From Acidobacteriota bacterium (GTDB lineage: Bacteria; Acidobacteriota; CAIWXX01): 36,265 bases of DNA. Position numbers and translations under genes: made by a program. The stretch lies in NCBI GenBank assembly GCA_016191015.1, contig JACPPM010000141.1, positions 1 through 36,265 of the forward strand. Reading direction: 5' to 3'. This document shows positions 16,523 through 24,465 of the stretch, piece by piece. The first letter of the stretch is position 1. Every line of letters begins with the position of its first letter. Below the pieces are notes generated by a model. That model was not told the DNA's origin, did no database searches, and saw nothing but the letters and a program-made list of their open reading frames with translations.

Positions 16523-19423
16523 CTACCGCTCCCTTGTTGGAGGCATTCCATAAGACTCACGCAACGCCACAGCACGCTTCGCGATCCGACCGAAGCCGCA
16601 TGCCCGCGCGTCTGACTCAACTGTCTCGAGTGACGTCCTCGCCGCGGCGCCCTTTCCCGAGAGCAGGCCAATCTCCGCCTGCGCGAGGCGAGCCTCCAGG
16701 TGAAGCCCCCTGAGCCTCGAACGAGTGGCATCCGCGAGCGCGGCTTGCAAGACCTGCCCCGCCTGCGTGAGGTTGCCCTCTCCGGCACGCACCCGCGCAA
16801 CTGTAAGGCTGACACGGATCCGCACTCCAGCTTCCCCGCAGCTCTCCAGCAACGGTAGGGTCCGGTCGATTGCTGTTTTCGCCTTGTCCAGATCCCCTGC
16901 ACCTAGATGTGCCCGCGCAAGCACGTCCAGCGCGGCCACCTCCCGGTCGAGTACCTTCTCTGATCGGAAGATCCCTGCGGCCTGTTCCGCGGCCGTCGCT
17001 GCATCTGACGGTCTCCCCTCCTCGACCAATAACGATGCCATCGAGAGCAGGCTCATGGCCCGTGGCAGTGCCAGGCGAAGCGACTCCCGTATCCTGGCGG
17101 CCTCCTCCAACTTCTGTCGGGTCCCGATGAGATCACCTTGGTCGAGCAGGACGTCGCCCTGTGCCTGGAGCGCATGCCCTTCGATATTCTTGTTACCCGA
17201 CTCGCGGGAATAAGCAATCGCCCCCGAGAGGGACTTCGCTGCCTCATCCAGGTTCCCCAATTGGAGGTGCAGCACTCCCAGGTTGATGAGCGCCTCGGCG
17301 GCGCGCAGTTTGTCTCCGGCTTTTGTCGAAATCGCGAGTGCCTCCCTGTACAACCCTAGAGCTGTCTCCCGATCGTCCTCCTGCCACAACATGAAGGCGA
17401 GATTACTCCTGGCCTGCGCCGCGCCCCGACTGATCTCGCTCGTCCGGCGGGTCGCGATCGCATCCCGGGCCATCTTCTTGGCAGCCTCCCGGTCCCCGAG
17501 TTGCCAGATCACGATTGCCATGTTGTTGAGTGCCGAAGCGGCTCCCTCATCGTCTTCGATCTCCCGGTAAATCGACGTCGCTTCCTCGAACGTCCGACGT
17601 GATTCCTGCCAGCTCCCCTGGATTCGAAGGAGGACCGCGAGGTTGTTGAGAGCCCACGCCTCACCCTTCCTGTCTCCGAGTGCGAGGAATAGCTTGCGCG
17701 CCTTCAGGTAGTTCTCCGCCGCATCTGCCAAATTCCCGCGATACTGGTGGACCACCGCGAGATTGACGAGCGCTCGGAGCTCTCCGGCCCGATCGCCCAC
17801 CTCGGCGTAGCCAGCCTGGGCACTGGCGAAGCTGTCGCCGGCCGCCTCGTGATCCCCGAGGTCTCTCAATGCCTCTCCTTCCAGCATCCGGCCTTGGGCC
17901 GCGACGAGACGCGCGCCCACCCTCAGCGCATTCTCGGCGGCGGTCTTCGCGGCTGATCGTTGCGAATGCAGATCGCCAACGGACTTCGCGGCGGCAGCCT
18001 CCGCCAGATCGATCCTTGGATCGCCGCCCAGTGGTCCCGGGAGTTTCCGGAGCGAGGCAAGGGTCGCCAGCGCATCCTTGTGCCTTCCGCTCACAACCTG
18101 TGCCGTCGCGAGCCGGAGACCGTAGTCTACACTGTCCGGAAACTCGTGCCAGATCGCGGCATAGATCTCCACGGCCTTCTCCCACTCTTTGGCGCGTTCC
18201 CGATATCGGGCCTCAATCACGAGCCTGTCCTCGGTCGAGAGCCTCTCCGACATCTGATAGGCCAACTGCGCCTCGTGTCTCGATCGAACATCGTACCCGA
18301 GGGCGAGCCATGTCTCCGAAAGCGCCACGTGTGCGAACGGATACTCCGGCTCAATCTGGATTGCCTTCTCGAGCTGATCTCGCGCGGCCAGCGCATCGAA
18401 AAAGCGGAGTCGTTCGACGCCCTGCGAGTAGTATTGGAGAGTCCCGGTCTTGGAAGGGAGCGAAGACATGAGGGCGGCGGTCCGCGGCGCGTCCAACGAA
18501 GGCGAACCGAGTTGTCTGCGGAGATCGGCACCAAGCCCGCTGACAAGGGCGAGAAGCTCTGAGTCGGGGCCGGTCCTTGTTCCCACGGCCGTTGTTTCAC
18601 CGTTCACAGCGTCTTGGACGCGCACATCGATCCGTACTCCACCGGACAATCCCCCAGCCACAGCAACGTACGATCCCAGGACGACCAGGTCGGCACCGAT
18701 GCTCGCATGGATGCCGCGGAGAGTGTCGGACGCGCTGGAGGCCTCGCCGGTCTCGATCTGCTCTGGCGCCATGTACTCAGGAGTTCCAGCGAGGACAGCC
18801 GTGGACACGGAGGGACTGTGGACATCGAGTGGCCCCGTGCTTCGTGCCAAGCCGAAATCGGTCAATACCGCCTTCAGTGACAGCGGCTGGTCGTCTGTCC
18901 CCACCAGCAAAACATTGCTCGGTTTCAGGTCGCGATGGAGCACCCCTTGCGCGTGGGCGGCCTCAAGCCCGGCCGCCACCTGGCGAATGAGTGGCAGTGC
19001 ATCCTGCGGGCTCAGCGGGCCCAAGCGATCGAGGCGTTGAGCAAGAGTCTCGCCTTCGAGAAACTCCATCGTCAGGAAGACGACACCCTGATCGCTTTCT
19101 GTCGCGCCACCCATCGCGTGTCCGAGATCGTAGACTCTGCAGACATTCGGATGGGTCACCCTTCGAGCCAGCAGCACCTCGCGACGCAACCGATCCGCTG
19201 CCCGCGGCTCCTGCGCCAGGTCGGGGTGGAGCACCTTGAGGGCGACTCGCTGGTGTAGCTCCTCGTCCACGGCTTCGTACACTTCGGCCATCCCACCCTC
19301 GCCGATGAATCGGACAATCCGATATCTCCCGGCCACGAGCTCATCAGGGCGGAAGGTCCGCGCACCGGTTAGGCCCCGGGGCGATTCGCCGGGTTGAGTG
19401 GGCACCGTGCGACCGTCACTCAT
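16523..19423 (-). CDS. Ser/Thr kinase-FlgO-like-TPR protein with missing kinase C-lobe
   Basis: A 966-aa protein. Residues 33-232 are a Hanks-type kinase N-lobe and active site: IGEGGMAEVYE (40-50), VALKVLHP with Lys63, HRDLKPSN with Asp165, TDFGLA with Asp189, and GTPEYMAPEQ (213-222). At about residue 233 the kinase stops and the sequence continues directly as TLRGIHASIGADLVVLGSYV, which is the middle of the FlgO/TolB-like domain that in related proteins follows a membrane helix. So helices F-I of the kinase, the membrane segment and the start of the FlgO-like domain are missing, in frame. The rest (about 330-966) is a long TPR array. Without the C-lobe, kinase activity is doubtful. It lies 23 nt after the receptor remnant, in the same operon. 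The Shine-Dalgarno sequence is weak. Confidence 0.85.
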   Translation of the reverse strand: MSDGRTVPTQPGESPRGLTGARTFRPDELVAGRYRIVRFIGEGGMAEVYEAVDEELHQRVALKVLHPDLAQEPRAADRLRREVLLARRVTHPNVCRVYDLGHAMGGATESDQGVVFLTMEFLEGETLAQRLDRLGPLSPQDALPLIRQVAAGLEAAHAQGVLHRDLKPSNVLLVGTDDQPLSLKAVLTDFGLARSTGPLDVHSPSVSTAVLAGTPEYMAPEQIETGEASSASDTLRGIHASIGADLVVLGSYVAVAGGLSGGVRIDVRVQDAVNGETTAVGTRTGPDSELLALVSGLGADLRRQLGSPSLDAPRTAALMSSLPSKTGTLQYYSQGVERLRFFDALAARDQLEKAIQIEPEYPFAHVALSETWLALGYDVRSRHEAQLAYQMSERLSTEDRLVIEARYRERAKEWEKAVEIYAAIWHEFPDSVDYGLRLATAQVVSGRHKDALATLASLRKLPGPLGGDPRIDLAEAAAAKSVGDLHSQRSAAKTAAENALRVGARLVAAQGRMLEGEALRDLGDHEAAGDSFASAQAGYAEVGDRAGELRALVNLAVVHQYRGNLADAAENYLKARKLFLALGDRKGEAWALNNLAVLLRIQGSWQESRRTFEEATSIYREIEDDEGAASALNNMAIVIWQLGDREAAKKMARDAIATRRTSEISRGAAQARSNLAFMLWQEDDRETALGLYREALAISTKAGDKLRAAEALINLGVLHLQLGNLDEAAKSLSGAIAYSRESGNKNIEGHALQAQGDVLLDQGDLIGTRQKLEEAARIRESLRLALPRAMSLLSMASLLVEEGRPSDAATAAEQAAGIFRSEKVLDREVAALDVLARAHLGAGDLDKAKTAIDRTLPLLESCGEAGVRIRVSLTVARVRAGEGNLTQAGQVLQAALADATRSRLRGLHLEARLAQAEIGLLSGKGAAARTSLETVESDARACGFGRIAKRAVALRESYGMPPTRER

Positions 19424-19446
19424 CTTGCCGGCGCTCTACGTGATGC

Positions 19447-20142
19447 TCAGAATGAATACCGGAGTCCCAGGCGTACGGTCCGCGGATAGAGAAGGTCTGT
19501 CACCTGACCCGTCAGGCTGCGGCGGGGATCAGTGGCGCTGAACGCTCTCTGCAAGACGTTCAGCGGAGTGTTCCTGTTCAGCGCGTTGAACACGTCGAGA
19601 TCAAGGTTGATGATCCCCCTATCGGCGAGCGAGATTGATTTGGAGATCCGGGTGTCCAACTCGACCATGTTCGGGTACCTCCTCTCCCCTGCAACGTTGG
19701 TGCGGACAGCCTTCGTGGAGGAGCCTGGATCGACGAAGAAGAGCACCCTGCAATACATCACCGGAAAGCCCTCACGGGACATCAAGTTGGCCGCCACGTT
19801 CACACCGTACGGCAACTGGTACATGCCATTCCGCACATGAGTCGTGAACCCGTCCAACTCACACAGCAGATCGTAAAGCCCGGGAGAGAGGCGAAGATAT
19901 CGGAAGTTTCCCAGAAGATCAGTGGTCTCCGCCATCGTGCCAATGAGCTGACCGGTGAGGGTGACCGTCGCCCCAGGGAGAGCTCCGCCAGTTTGGTCGA
20001 ACACGCGGCCATAGATGTGACCACTGTCTTGTTGGGCGTGAACGGGAGTGCCGGCCGACAGCGCGATCACCGACAACAGACTCAATCGGGCCGGGCCTCC
20101 GAGAATTCGCACAATCGGCCACGTGCCTCCTAGGCGAGACAT
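19447..20142 (-). pseudogene. Oar-like TonB-dependent receptor, internally deleted remnant
   Basis: A 231-aa open frame made of the two ends of a receptor that is normally about 1000 aa. Residues 1-35 are a signal peptide (ending GTPVHAQ), and 40-104 are the N-terminal carboxypeptidase-regulatory-like domain (GHIYGRVFDQTGGALPGATV, LSPGLYDLLCELDGF). At about residue 105 the sequence jumps to outer-membrane barrel strands typical of the receptor C-terminus: NGMYQLPYGVNVAANL, SREGFPVMY, LDLDVFNALN, and the terminal RTVRLGLRYSF ending in Phe. The plug and most of the barrel are absent, so transport function is lost. AGGAGA lies 8 nt before the ATG, so the gene is probably still translated. It is the first gene of the operon with the kinase gene. 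Confidence 0.8.
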
Positions 20143-20817
20143 CTGCGCATTCTCCTATCGGGCCTGCAAGCTGCCCCGAGAACCCGTCATATGGTCGACG
20201 ATCTCACATGCACCCCGAGCCGGTCAAGCGCGTCCGAGGGCCGTCCGCCGTCCAGACATGCTCCGGCAACCAGTCTCAACCTCATCGGCTCCTCTCCTCT
20301 CGATCATCAGCCGAAGCGGATGTCGACCCTGGGCACGAGATTCATTGGGAACCCCTCGCACGGCAAACACGGGACCCGGCCCTTCATCAGCTTCTCAGTC
20401 CCGCCGCAAAGGAGAATCGTCCGCGCCGTCGGGCCGTCTTCCAGCGAACCGAGCAGCGGCCCGGCATGCTTGCTGAGGACGCGATCTTGGGCTCGGCTCT
20501 GAGCCAGGCCGACGTGCTCAACGTGTGGCGCGTCCTCCGCGTACAAGCCATGTCGATCTACCGGTCCCTCTTGATCCGAGGAGAAAGAAGCTGCCTCGGA
20601 TAAGCACGCAAGATTACCAGACTAGTTCCACAAACGCTTCGCATGCGGAATCGTACAGGTCACATTGACAGCCATTCGCGCCGTGGGTCGAAGGACATGC
20701 ATGTCACACACACACGCCTTTCGACCGCCTTACCCGGTGCGCACATGAGCCCCGCACAGCAATCTCATGGGCTTGGGATCGAGGCGTGGCGGCTCGGCGT
20801 TCAGGAGTTGGAGGAAT
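20143..20817. other. Long gap without a recognisable gene
   Basis: 675 nt between the receptor remnant and the tRNA. Open frames on both strands lack ribosome binding sites and family signatures. The minus-strand frame 20307-20546 shows a faint heptosyltransferase-like C-terminal pattern, too weak to call. No promoter or palindrome stands out. It may be eroded sequence from the same decaying block. Confidence 0.4.
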
Positions 20818-20893
20818 TGGTGGAGCTGAACGGGATCGAACCGTCGGCCTCTTGAATGCCATTCAAGCGCTCTCCCAGCTGAGCTACAGCCCC
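20818..20893 (-). tRNA. tRNA-Ala (anticodon GGC)
   Basis: The minus strand folds into a complete 76-nt tRNA. The acceptor stem is GGGGCTG/CAGCTCC with the G3:U70 wobble that identifies alanine tRNA. The D-arm contains GTAGCTCAGCTGGGAGAGC, the anticodon stem-loop is CTTGA-ATGGCAT-TCAAG with anticodon GGC, and the T-arm is CGGTTCGATCCCG. CCA is encoded at the 3' end (20818-20820). No intron is present. It lies downstream of recO on the same strand but has its own promoter. Confidence 0.97.
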
Positions 20894-20912
20894 ACTCTGC
20901 CGGTCAGCGGGG

Positions 20913-20941
20913 ATGATAGTGCAGGGGCGAGTGGGAGTCAA
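20913..20941 (-). promoter_or_regulatory. Promoter of tRNA-Ala
   Basis: On the minus strand, TTGACT (20936-20941) and TATCAT (20913-20918) are 17 bases apart. Transcription would start near 20906, about 13 nt before the mature 5' end. This is one of the best sigma-70-like promoters in the window. Confidence 0.7.
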
Positions 20942-20949
20942 GAATCGCT

Positions 20950-21020
20950 GAGCGTGGAGCGGAGAGCGTGGAGCGACAACAGGGTCGCGGGGTCTCGGTG
21001 GTTGCTTGGTGACTTGGTGG
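20950..21020. repeat. Fragments of dispersed repeats (GCGTGGAGCG and CTTGGTG units)
   Basis: AGCGTGGAGCGGAGAGCGTG at 20951-20970 resembles the GCGTGAGAGCG/GCGTGGAG part of the repeat at 1-100 and 9910-9945. CTTGGTGACTTGGTGG at 21005-21020 resembles the run at 31964-31996. These are short and imperfect. Confidence 0.4.
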
Positions 21021-21045
21021 TATTGCTGGTCAGGCCGCGCGCGGT

Positions 21046-21795
21046 TCAGGCTTCTCCCAGATTCAGATCGACGATTGAATATGATTTGACGCGGCGCCCG
21101 AGCGTGTGCTCTATGGCGGTTCTGAGATAACGATGACAGGCAAGCGCTATGGCGACGGGAGCAGGGTCCCGGGTCGCCATCTCTGAAGGCGGGGTGCGAA
21201 AGGATTCTGCGATGAACCGGCGTTGCGCCGGCCCCAGGCTCATCCCGGGGCGCGCGCAGCACCGGTCGCATCTGAGCCCGCCGACCTCCGCCATGGCGTG
21301 GAGCGATTCGTCCTCGCCGACGTCCCGATTGCACCCGGCACACCTCCCGATCGAAGGCAGCAGCCCGGCAAGCCGCAGGAGCCAGATCTCGAAGTACGTC
21401 AGCGCCACCCGCCCGTTTCCTTCATTTGCCGCCCCCGCAACCGCCAGCCCCAGGCGGAACAGCGCGTCGTTGGCCTCCTTCTCCTGCGCGAATCCGTCCA
21501 TCAGCTCGGCCACGCATGCCAGCACCGCGGCCGTTTCCCCGCTCTCGGGGAAGTAGCATCGGACGATTTCGGCGCTCTCGACACGAACGAGATCGGACGT
21601 CCCCTTCTCGAAGTAGACGATGTGAGCGTGCGTCATCGGCTCAAAGGCCGGTCCAAACCGCTGCTTCAGCTTGCGCGCCCCCTTCGCCACGCCCCGCAGC
21701 TTGCCTTCGTCGCGCGAGAGAAACGTGACGATCTTGTCCAGCTCGCCCAGCTTCTGGCTCTTCAGGACGATCGCTTCACAACGCTTCAGGCCCAT
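21046..21795 (-). CDS. recO: DNA repair protein RecO
   Basis: Mediator of the RecFOR pathway that helps load RecA on SSB-coated single-stranded DNA. The protein is 249 aa, the usual length. The N-terminal OB-fold is visible in AIVLKSQKLGELDKIVTFLS and KLRGVAKGARKLKQRFG. The helical middle is followed by a four-Cys zinc site, CAGCN then LRCDRCC (about residues 162-189). The closing GRRVKSYSIVDLN is typical of RecO. It is the last protein gene of the phoH-pgpH-ybeY-corC-era-recO operon, 42 nt after era, a neighbour order well known in many bacteria. Confidence 0.95.
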   Translation of the reverse strand: MGLKRCEAIVLKSQKLGELDKIVTFLSRDEGKLRGVAKGARKLKQRFGPAFEPMTHAHIVYFEKGTSDLVRVESAEIVRCYFPESGETAAVLACVAELMDGFAQEKEANDALFRLGLAVAGAANEGNGRVALTYFEIWLLRLAGLLPSIGRCAGCNRDVGEDESLHAMAEVGGLRCDRCCARPGMSLGPAQRRFIAESFRTPPSEMATRDPAPVAIALACHRYLRTAIEHTLGRRVKSYSIVDLNLGEA

Positions 21796-21837
21796 CCGTT
21801 CACAGCAAGGCGGGAACCGCCGGCAGCCGGGACGCGA

Positions 21838-22758
21838 TCAGCCGTCGTCGCCGAGCTCGAGCAATGCGAGCTGCCGCGGGCTATCCCTCCACCGCTCCTC
21901 ATGCTCGACCTGCAGCGACAGATACACCTTCCGGCCGAACACCTTCTCGATCTCTTCGCGCGCCTCCGTCCCCACCATCTTGAGAAACGACCCGCCCTTG
22001 CCGATGACGATCGCTCGCTGCGAGCGTTTCTCTACAAGGATAGAAAAATACAGCCGCCACAGATCCCCTTCCACCTCGTCCTGATCGATCCGCACCGCGG
22101 TCGCCCAGGGAAGCTCCTCGCGCGTGTGATTCAAGATCTTCTCCCGCACGATCTCGGCCGCCCTGAAAACATTCGACCTGTCGGTGATCTGTTCGGCCGG
22201 GAACATCGGCTCGCCCTCCGGTGCCAGCTCCCAGAGCCGGCTCTCCACAAGGCTGGCGTTATCCCCCCGCAGGGCCGAGAGAGGAATGATTTCGGCCGCC
22301 GGCAACGCCTCCCCATACATGCTCATCAGCGGCAGAAGCCTGCTCTTTCTGATCAGATCGATCTTGTTCAGCAGCACCAGGAGTGGTCTGTCGTACGTCT
22401 TGATCGCTTCGATCACGAACTTGTCGCCGCGTCCGAAGCCTTCCGAGGCGTCGACGAGGAGCAGAGCCACGTCCGAGTCCTCGAGCGACGTCATCGCGGT
22501 GCGCAGCATCCGCCGGTTGAGCTTGAAGAGCGGCCGGTGAATCCCCGGGGTGTCCACGAACACGAGCTGTCCCTTCTCGCTGGTCCTGATGCCTAGGATT
22601 CTGTGTCGTGTCGTCTGAGGCTTCTCCGAGACGATGCTGATCTTCTGCCCGATCAGGTGGTTGATCAACGTCGATTTTCCGGCGTTCGGCCGCCCGACAA
22701 CCGCGACCATCCCGAAACGAGTAGCGAGCTGGGTGCTGGGTGCTGGGTTCTCAGGCAT
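21838..22758 (-). CDS. era: Ribosome-assembly GTPase Era
   Basis: Small GTPase that binds 16S rRNA during 30S maturation. The protein is 306 aa. G1 GRPNAGKS is at 22-29, switch I includes QTTRHRILGI, G3 is FVDTPGIH, G4 is LNKIDL and G5 is near IIPLSA. The C-terminal KH domain contains AIVIGKGGSFLKMVGTEAR. The first dozen codons (PENPAPSTQLA) come from a tandem 7-base repeat (three GCTGGGT units on the plus strand at 22728-22748), so this N-terminal extension is probably not conserved. The ATG at 22758 is 23 nt after the corC-like gene; the in-frame Met at residue 17 is a possible alternative start. Confidence 0.96.
   Translation of the reverse strand: MPENPAPSTQLATRFGMVAVVGRPNAGKSTLINHLIGQKISIVSEKPQTTRHRILGIRTSEKGQLVFVDTPGIHRPLFKLNRRMLRTAMTSLEDSDVALLLVDASEGFGRGDKFVIEAIKTYDRPLLVLLNKIDLIRKSRLLPLMSMYGEALPAAEIIPLSALRGDNASLVESRLWELAPEGEPMFPAEQITDRSNVFRAAEIVREKILNHTREELPWATAVRIDQDEVEGDLWRLYFSILVEKRSQRAIVIGKGGSFLKMVGTEAREEIEKVFGRKVYLSLQVEHEERWRDSPRQLALLELGDDG
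22728..22748. repeat. Tandem heptamer (GCTGGGT x3) at the start of era
   Basis: Three perfect GCTGGGT units lie within codons 4-11 of era. On the coding strand this reads as repeated ACCCAGC and encodes part of NPAPSTQ. Because the unit is 7 bases, gain or loss of a unit would shift the frame before the GTPase domain. Confidence 0.75.
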
Positions 22759-22781
22759 ATCTCTACGTGCGCGCCGAGGGC

Positions 22782-24026
22782 CTATTCCTGGATCTTCCTG
22801 ATCCGGACCTTCTGAATCTTGCGGCGATCGCCTTGAAGCACCTCAAACCGCAGTCCCGCGTGCTCGATCGCCTCCCCCTCCGCCAAAACTCTCCCGGCGA
22901 CGGCTGAGACCAGCCCTCCGATCGTATTGGCCTCGGCCGACCGCTCCGTCAGGTTCACCTGAAAGAACTCGCCCACCTTCGCAAGCTCCATGCTCCCGGC
23001 AACAACGTAGCCCTTGCCGCCGTCGCCGACGATCTGCTCCCGGTCCTCGTCGTATTCGTCCTTGATCTCACCGACGATCTCCTCGAGTAGATCTTCGATC
23101 GTCACGAGACCCGACACGCCGCCATACTCATTGACGACCACGGCGAGACTGAGGCGCAGCCTCTGGAATTCGGCCAGCAGCTCCGAGACCTTCTTCGTCT
23201 CCGGGACGAAATAGGCCTGTCGGACCAGCGGCCGGATCACATCGTTGGGACTGGTCACCGAGAGCATGTGGACGAGGTCGCGAGCCAGCACCATGCCCGA
23301 GATATTGTCGAGCGCCTCCGAGTAGACGGGAATGCGCGAGTGTTTCTCCTCAACCACAATCCGTCTCAAATCGCCCACCGTACTGTCCTCTCGAATCGCG
23401 ACGATCTCGATCCGCGGCGTCATGACCTCGCGCACGAGCCGGTCGCCGAAGTCGACAACCGACTTGATCAGTTTCTCTTCGCCCTCCTGGAGAATCCCCT
23501 CCTCCGTGCCGACTTTGATGAAGGCCGTGATGTCCTCATCGTCGATCGCCGCATCACGCTTCTCCCTGACCCACACCTGCTTCATCTTCCTGAACGGAAG
23601 AATCAGAGGCAGGAGGAGGAAGTAGAATCGCTGGAAGGGGGGTGCCAGGAACAGAATCGCGCGGTCCGGTATTCGGTAGGCGAAGGTCCGGGGCACGAGC
23701 TGGCCGAAGATGAGCATCGCAACGACCATTGTTCCGACCGAAATCAGGTACGGGTGCGGCACGCCGGCGCACACGAACGAGTAGACCACCATCATGACGA
23801 TCAGGATCAGGAGGATCTGGCGGCTGAGCTGGAGAGCGATCGAGGCATCCTGGTGCACTTCGAGGAAGTGCACGATATTCTCGAAGCTCTTTTCCTGCCC
23901 GCCCTTGCGCGCCAGCTTCTTGAGCTCGATCTTGTTCAGTGCGCAGAGGCAGACATCGAGCGTGGCGACCATGGTGTAGAGAATCACCGCGATGGGCAGG
24001 ATGAGATGGATGAAGGTTTGCGTCAT
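22782..24026 (-). CDS. CorC/HlyC family membrane protein with CBS domains
   Basis: A 414-aa inner-membrane protein of the hemolysin C/CorC-like family, proposed to act in Mg2+/Co2+ transport or efflux. Residues 1-190 form the DUF21 (CNNM) membrane domain, with helices such as LPIAVILYTMVATLDVCLC, LILIVMMVVYSFVC and SVGTMVVAMLIFGQLVPRTFA. Two CBS domains follow (VREVMTPRIEIVAI, HSRIPVYSEALDNISGMV, LAVVVNEYGGVSGLVTIEDLLEEIVGEI). The C-terminal CorC_HlyC domain ends with RFEVLQGDRRKIQKVRIRKI. The gene lies 10 nt after ybeY and before era, its standard position. The true substrate cannot be told from the sequence. Confidence 0.92.
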   Translation of the reverse strand: MTQTFIHLILPIAVILYTMVATLDVCLCALNKIELKKLARKGGQEKSFENIVHFLEVHQDASIALQLSRQILLILIVMMVVYSFVCAGVPHPYLISVGTMVVAMLIFGQLVPRTFAYRIPDRAILFLAPPFQRFYFLLLPLILPFRKMKQVWVREKRDAAIDDEDITAFIKVGTEEGILQEGEEKLIKSVVDFGDRLVREVMTPRIEIVAIREDSTVGDLRRIVVEEKHSRIPVYSEALDNISGMVLARDLVHMLSVTSPNDVIRPLVRQAYFVPETKKVSELLAEFQRLRLSLAVVVNEYGGVSGLVTIEDLLEEIVGEIKDEYDEDREQIVGDGGKGYVVAGSMELAKVGEFFQVNLTERSAEANTIGGLVSAVAGRVLAEGEAIEHAGLRFEVLQGDRRKIQKVRIRKIQE

Positions 24027-24036
24027 GCGCGGGGCT

Positions 24037-24465
24037 CTACCGGGCGCGGATGAGACGCCGGGGCGGCAGATCTCGCATCAATCGGGTCTCGAGCCGCCGC
24101 ATCTCACCATCGTCGGTCTCGTGGTCGTACCCGAGCAGATGGAGGAAGCCGTGAACGATGAGGTGACGCGCCTCCTCGGCAGCCGGTCTCCCGGCATCGT
24201 GCGCCTGCGAGAGCATCTGCGGCATCGAGATCACGATGTCGCCAAAATAGCCCGCTGATCCGGCCGGGAAGCTCAGCACATCCGTTGTCCCGTCTTTGGC
24301 CCGATACCGCCTGTTGTACCCGCGCATGCGCTCATCGCTCACGAAGACCACAGAACAGCCGCCGTCGACCGACAACCGCGCACCCACATCGGCGACCAAG
24401 CTTGCGACCTTCTCGCGATCCACGCTCGCTGCGCGCGAGAAGTTCTTCACAACCACGTCTGTCAT
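24037..24465 (-). CDS. ybeY: Endoribonuclease YbeY (16S rRNA maturation)
   Basis: Metal-dependent RNase involved in 16S rRNA 3' end processing and ribosome quality control. The product is 142 aa. The zinc site is the conserved HLIVHGFLHLLGYDHE, with the three histidines and the following DH in the family pattern, and TTDVLSFPAG precedes it as usual. ATG 24465 overlaps the pgpH stop as ATGA, so it was chosen over a longer frame to 24597 that lies inside pgpH. The last residues (RRLIRAR) are basic. Confidence 0.95.
   Translation of the reverse strand: MTDVVVKNFSRAASVDREKVASLVADVGARLSVDGGCSVVFVSDERMRGYNRRYRAKDGTTDVLSFPAGSAGYFGDIVISMPQMLSQAHDAGRPAAEEARHLIVHGFLHLLGYDHETDDGEMRRLETRLMRDLPPRRLIRAR

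Noticed and set aside
20307-20546. Minus-strand frame with a faint heptosyltransferase-like C-terminal pattern (GGT, CLPC)
   Set aside because: Only about 30 residues resemble the pattern, no start signal, and the rest does not fit; coincidence is likely.
21223-22596. Plus-strand open frame (457 codons) opposite recO and era
   Set aside because: Antisense shadow of two confidently identified genes; no start signal and no domain.
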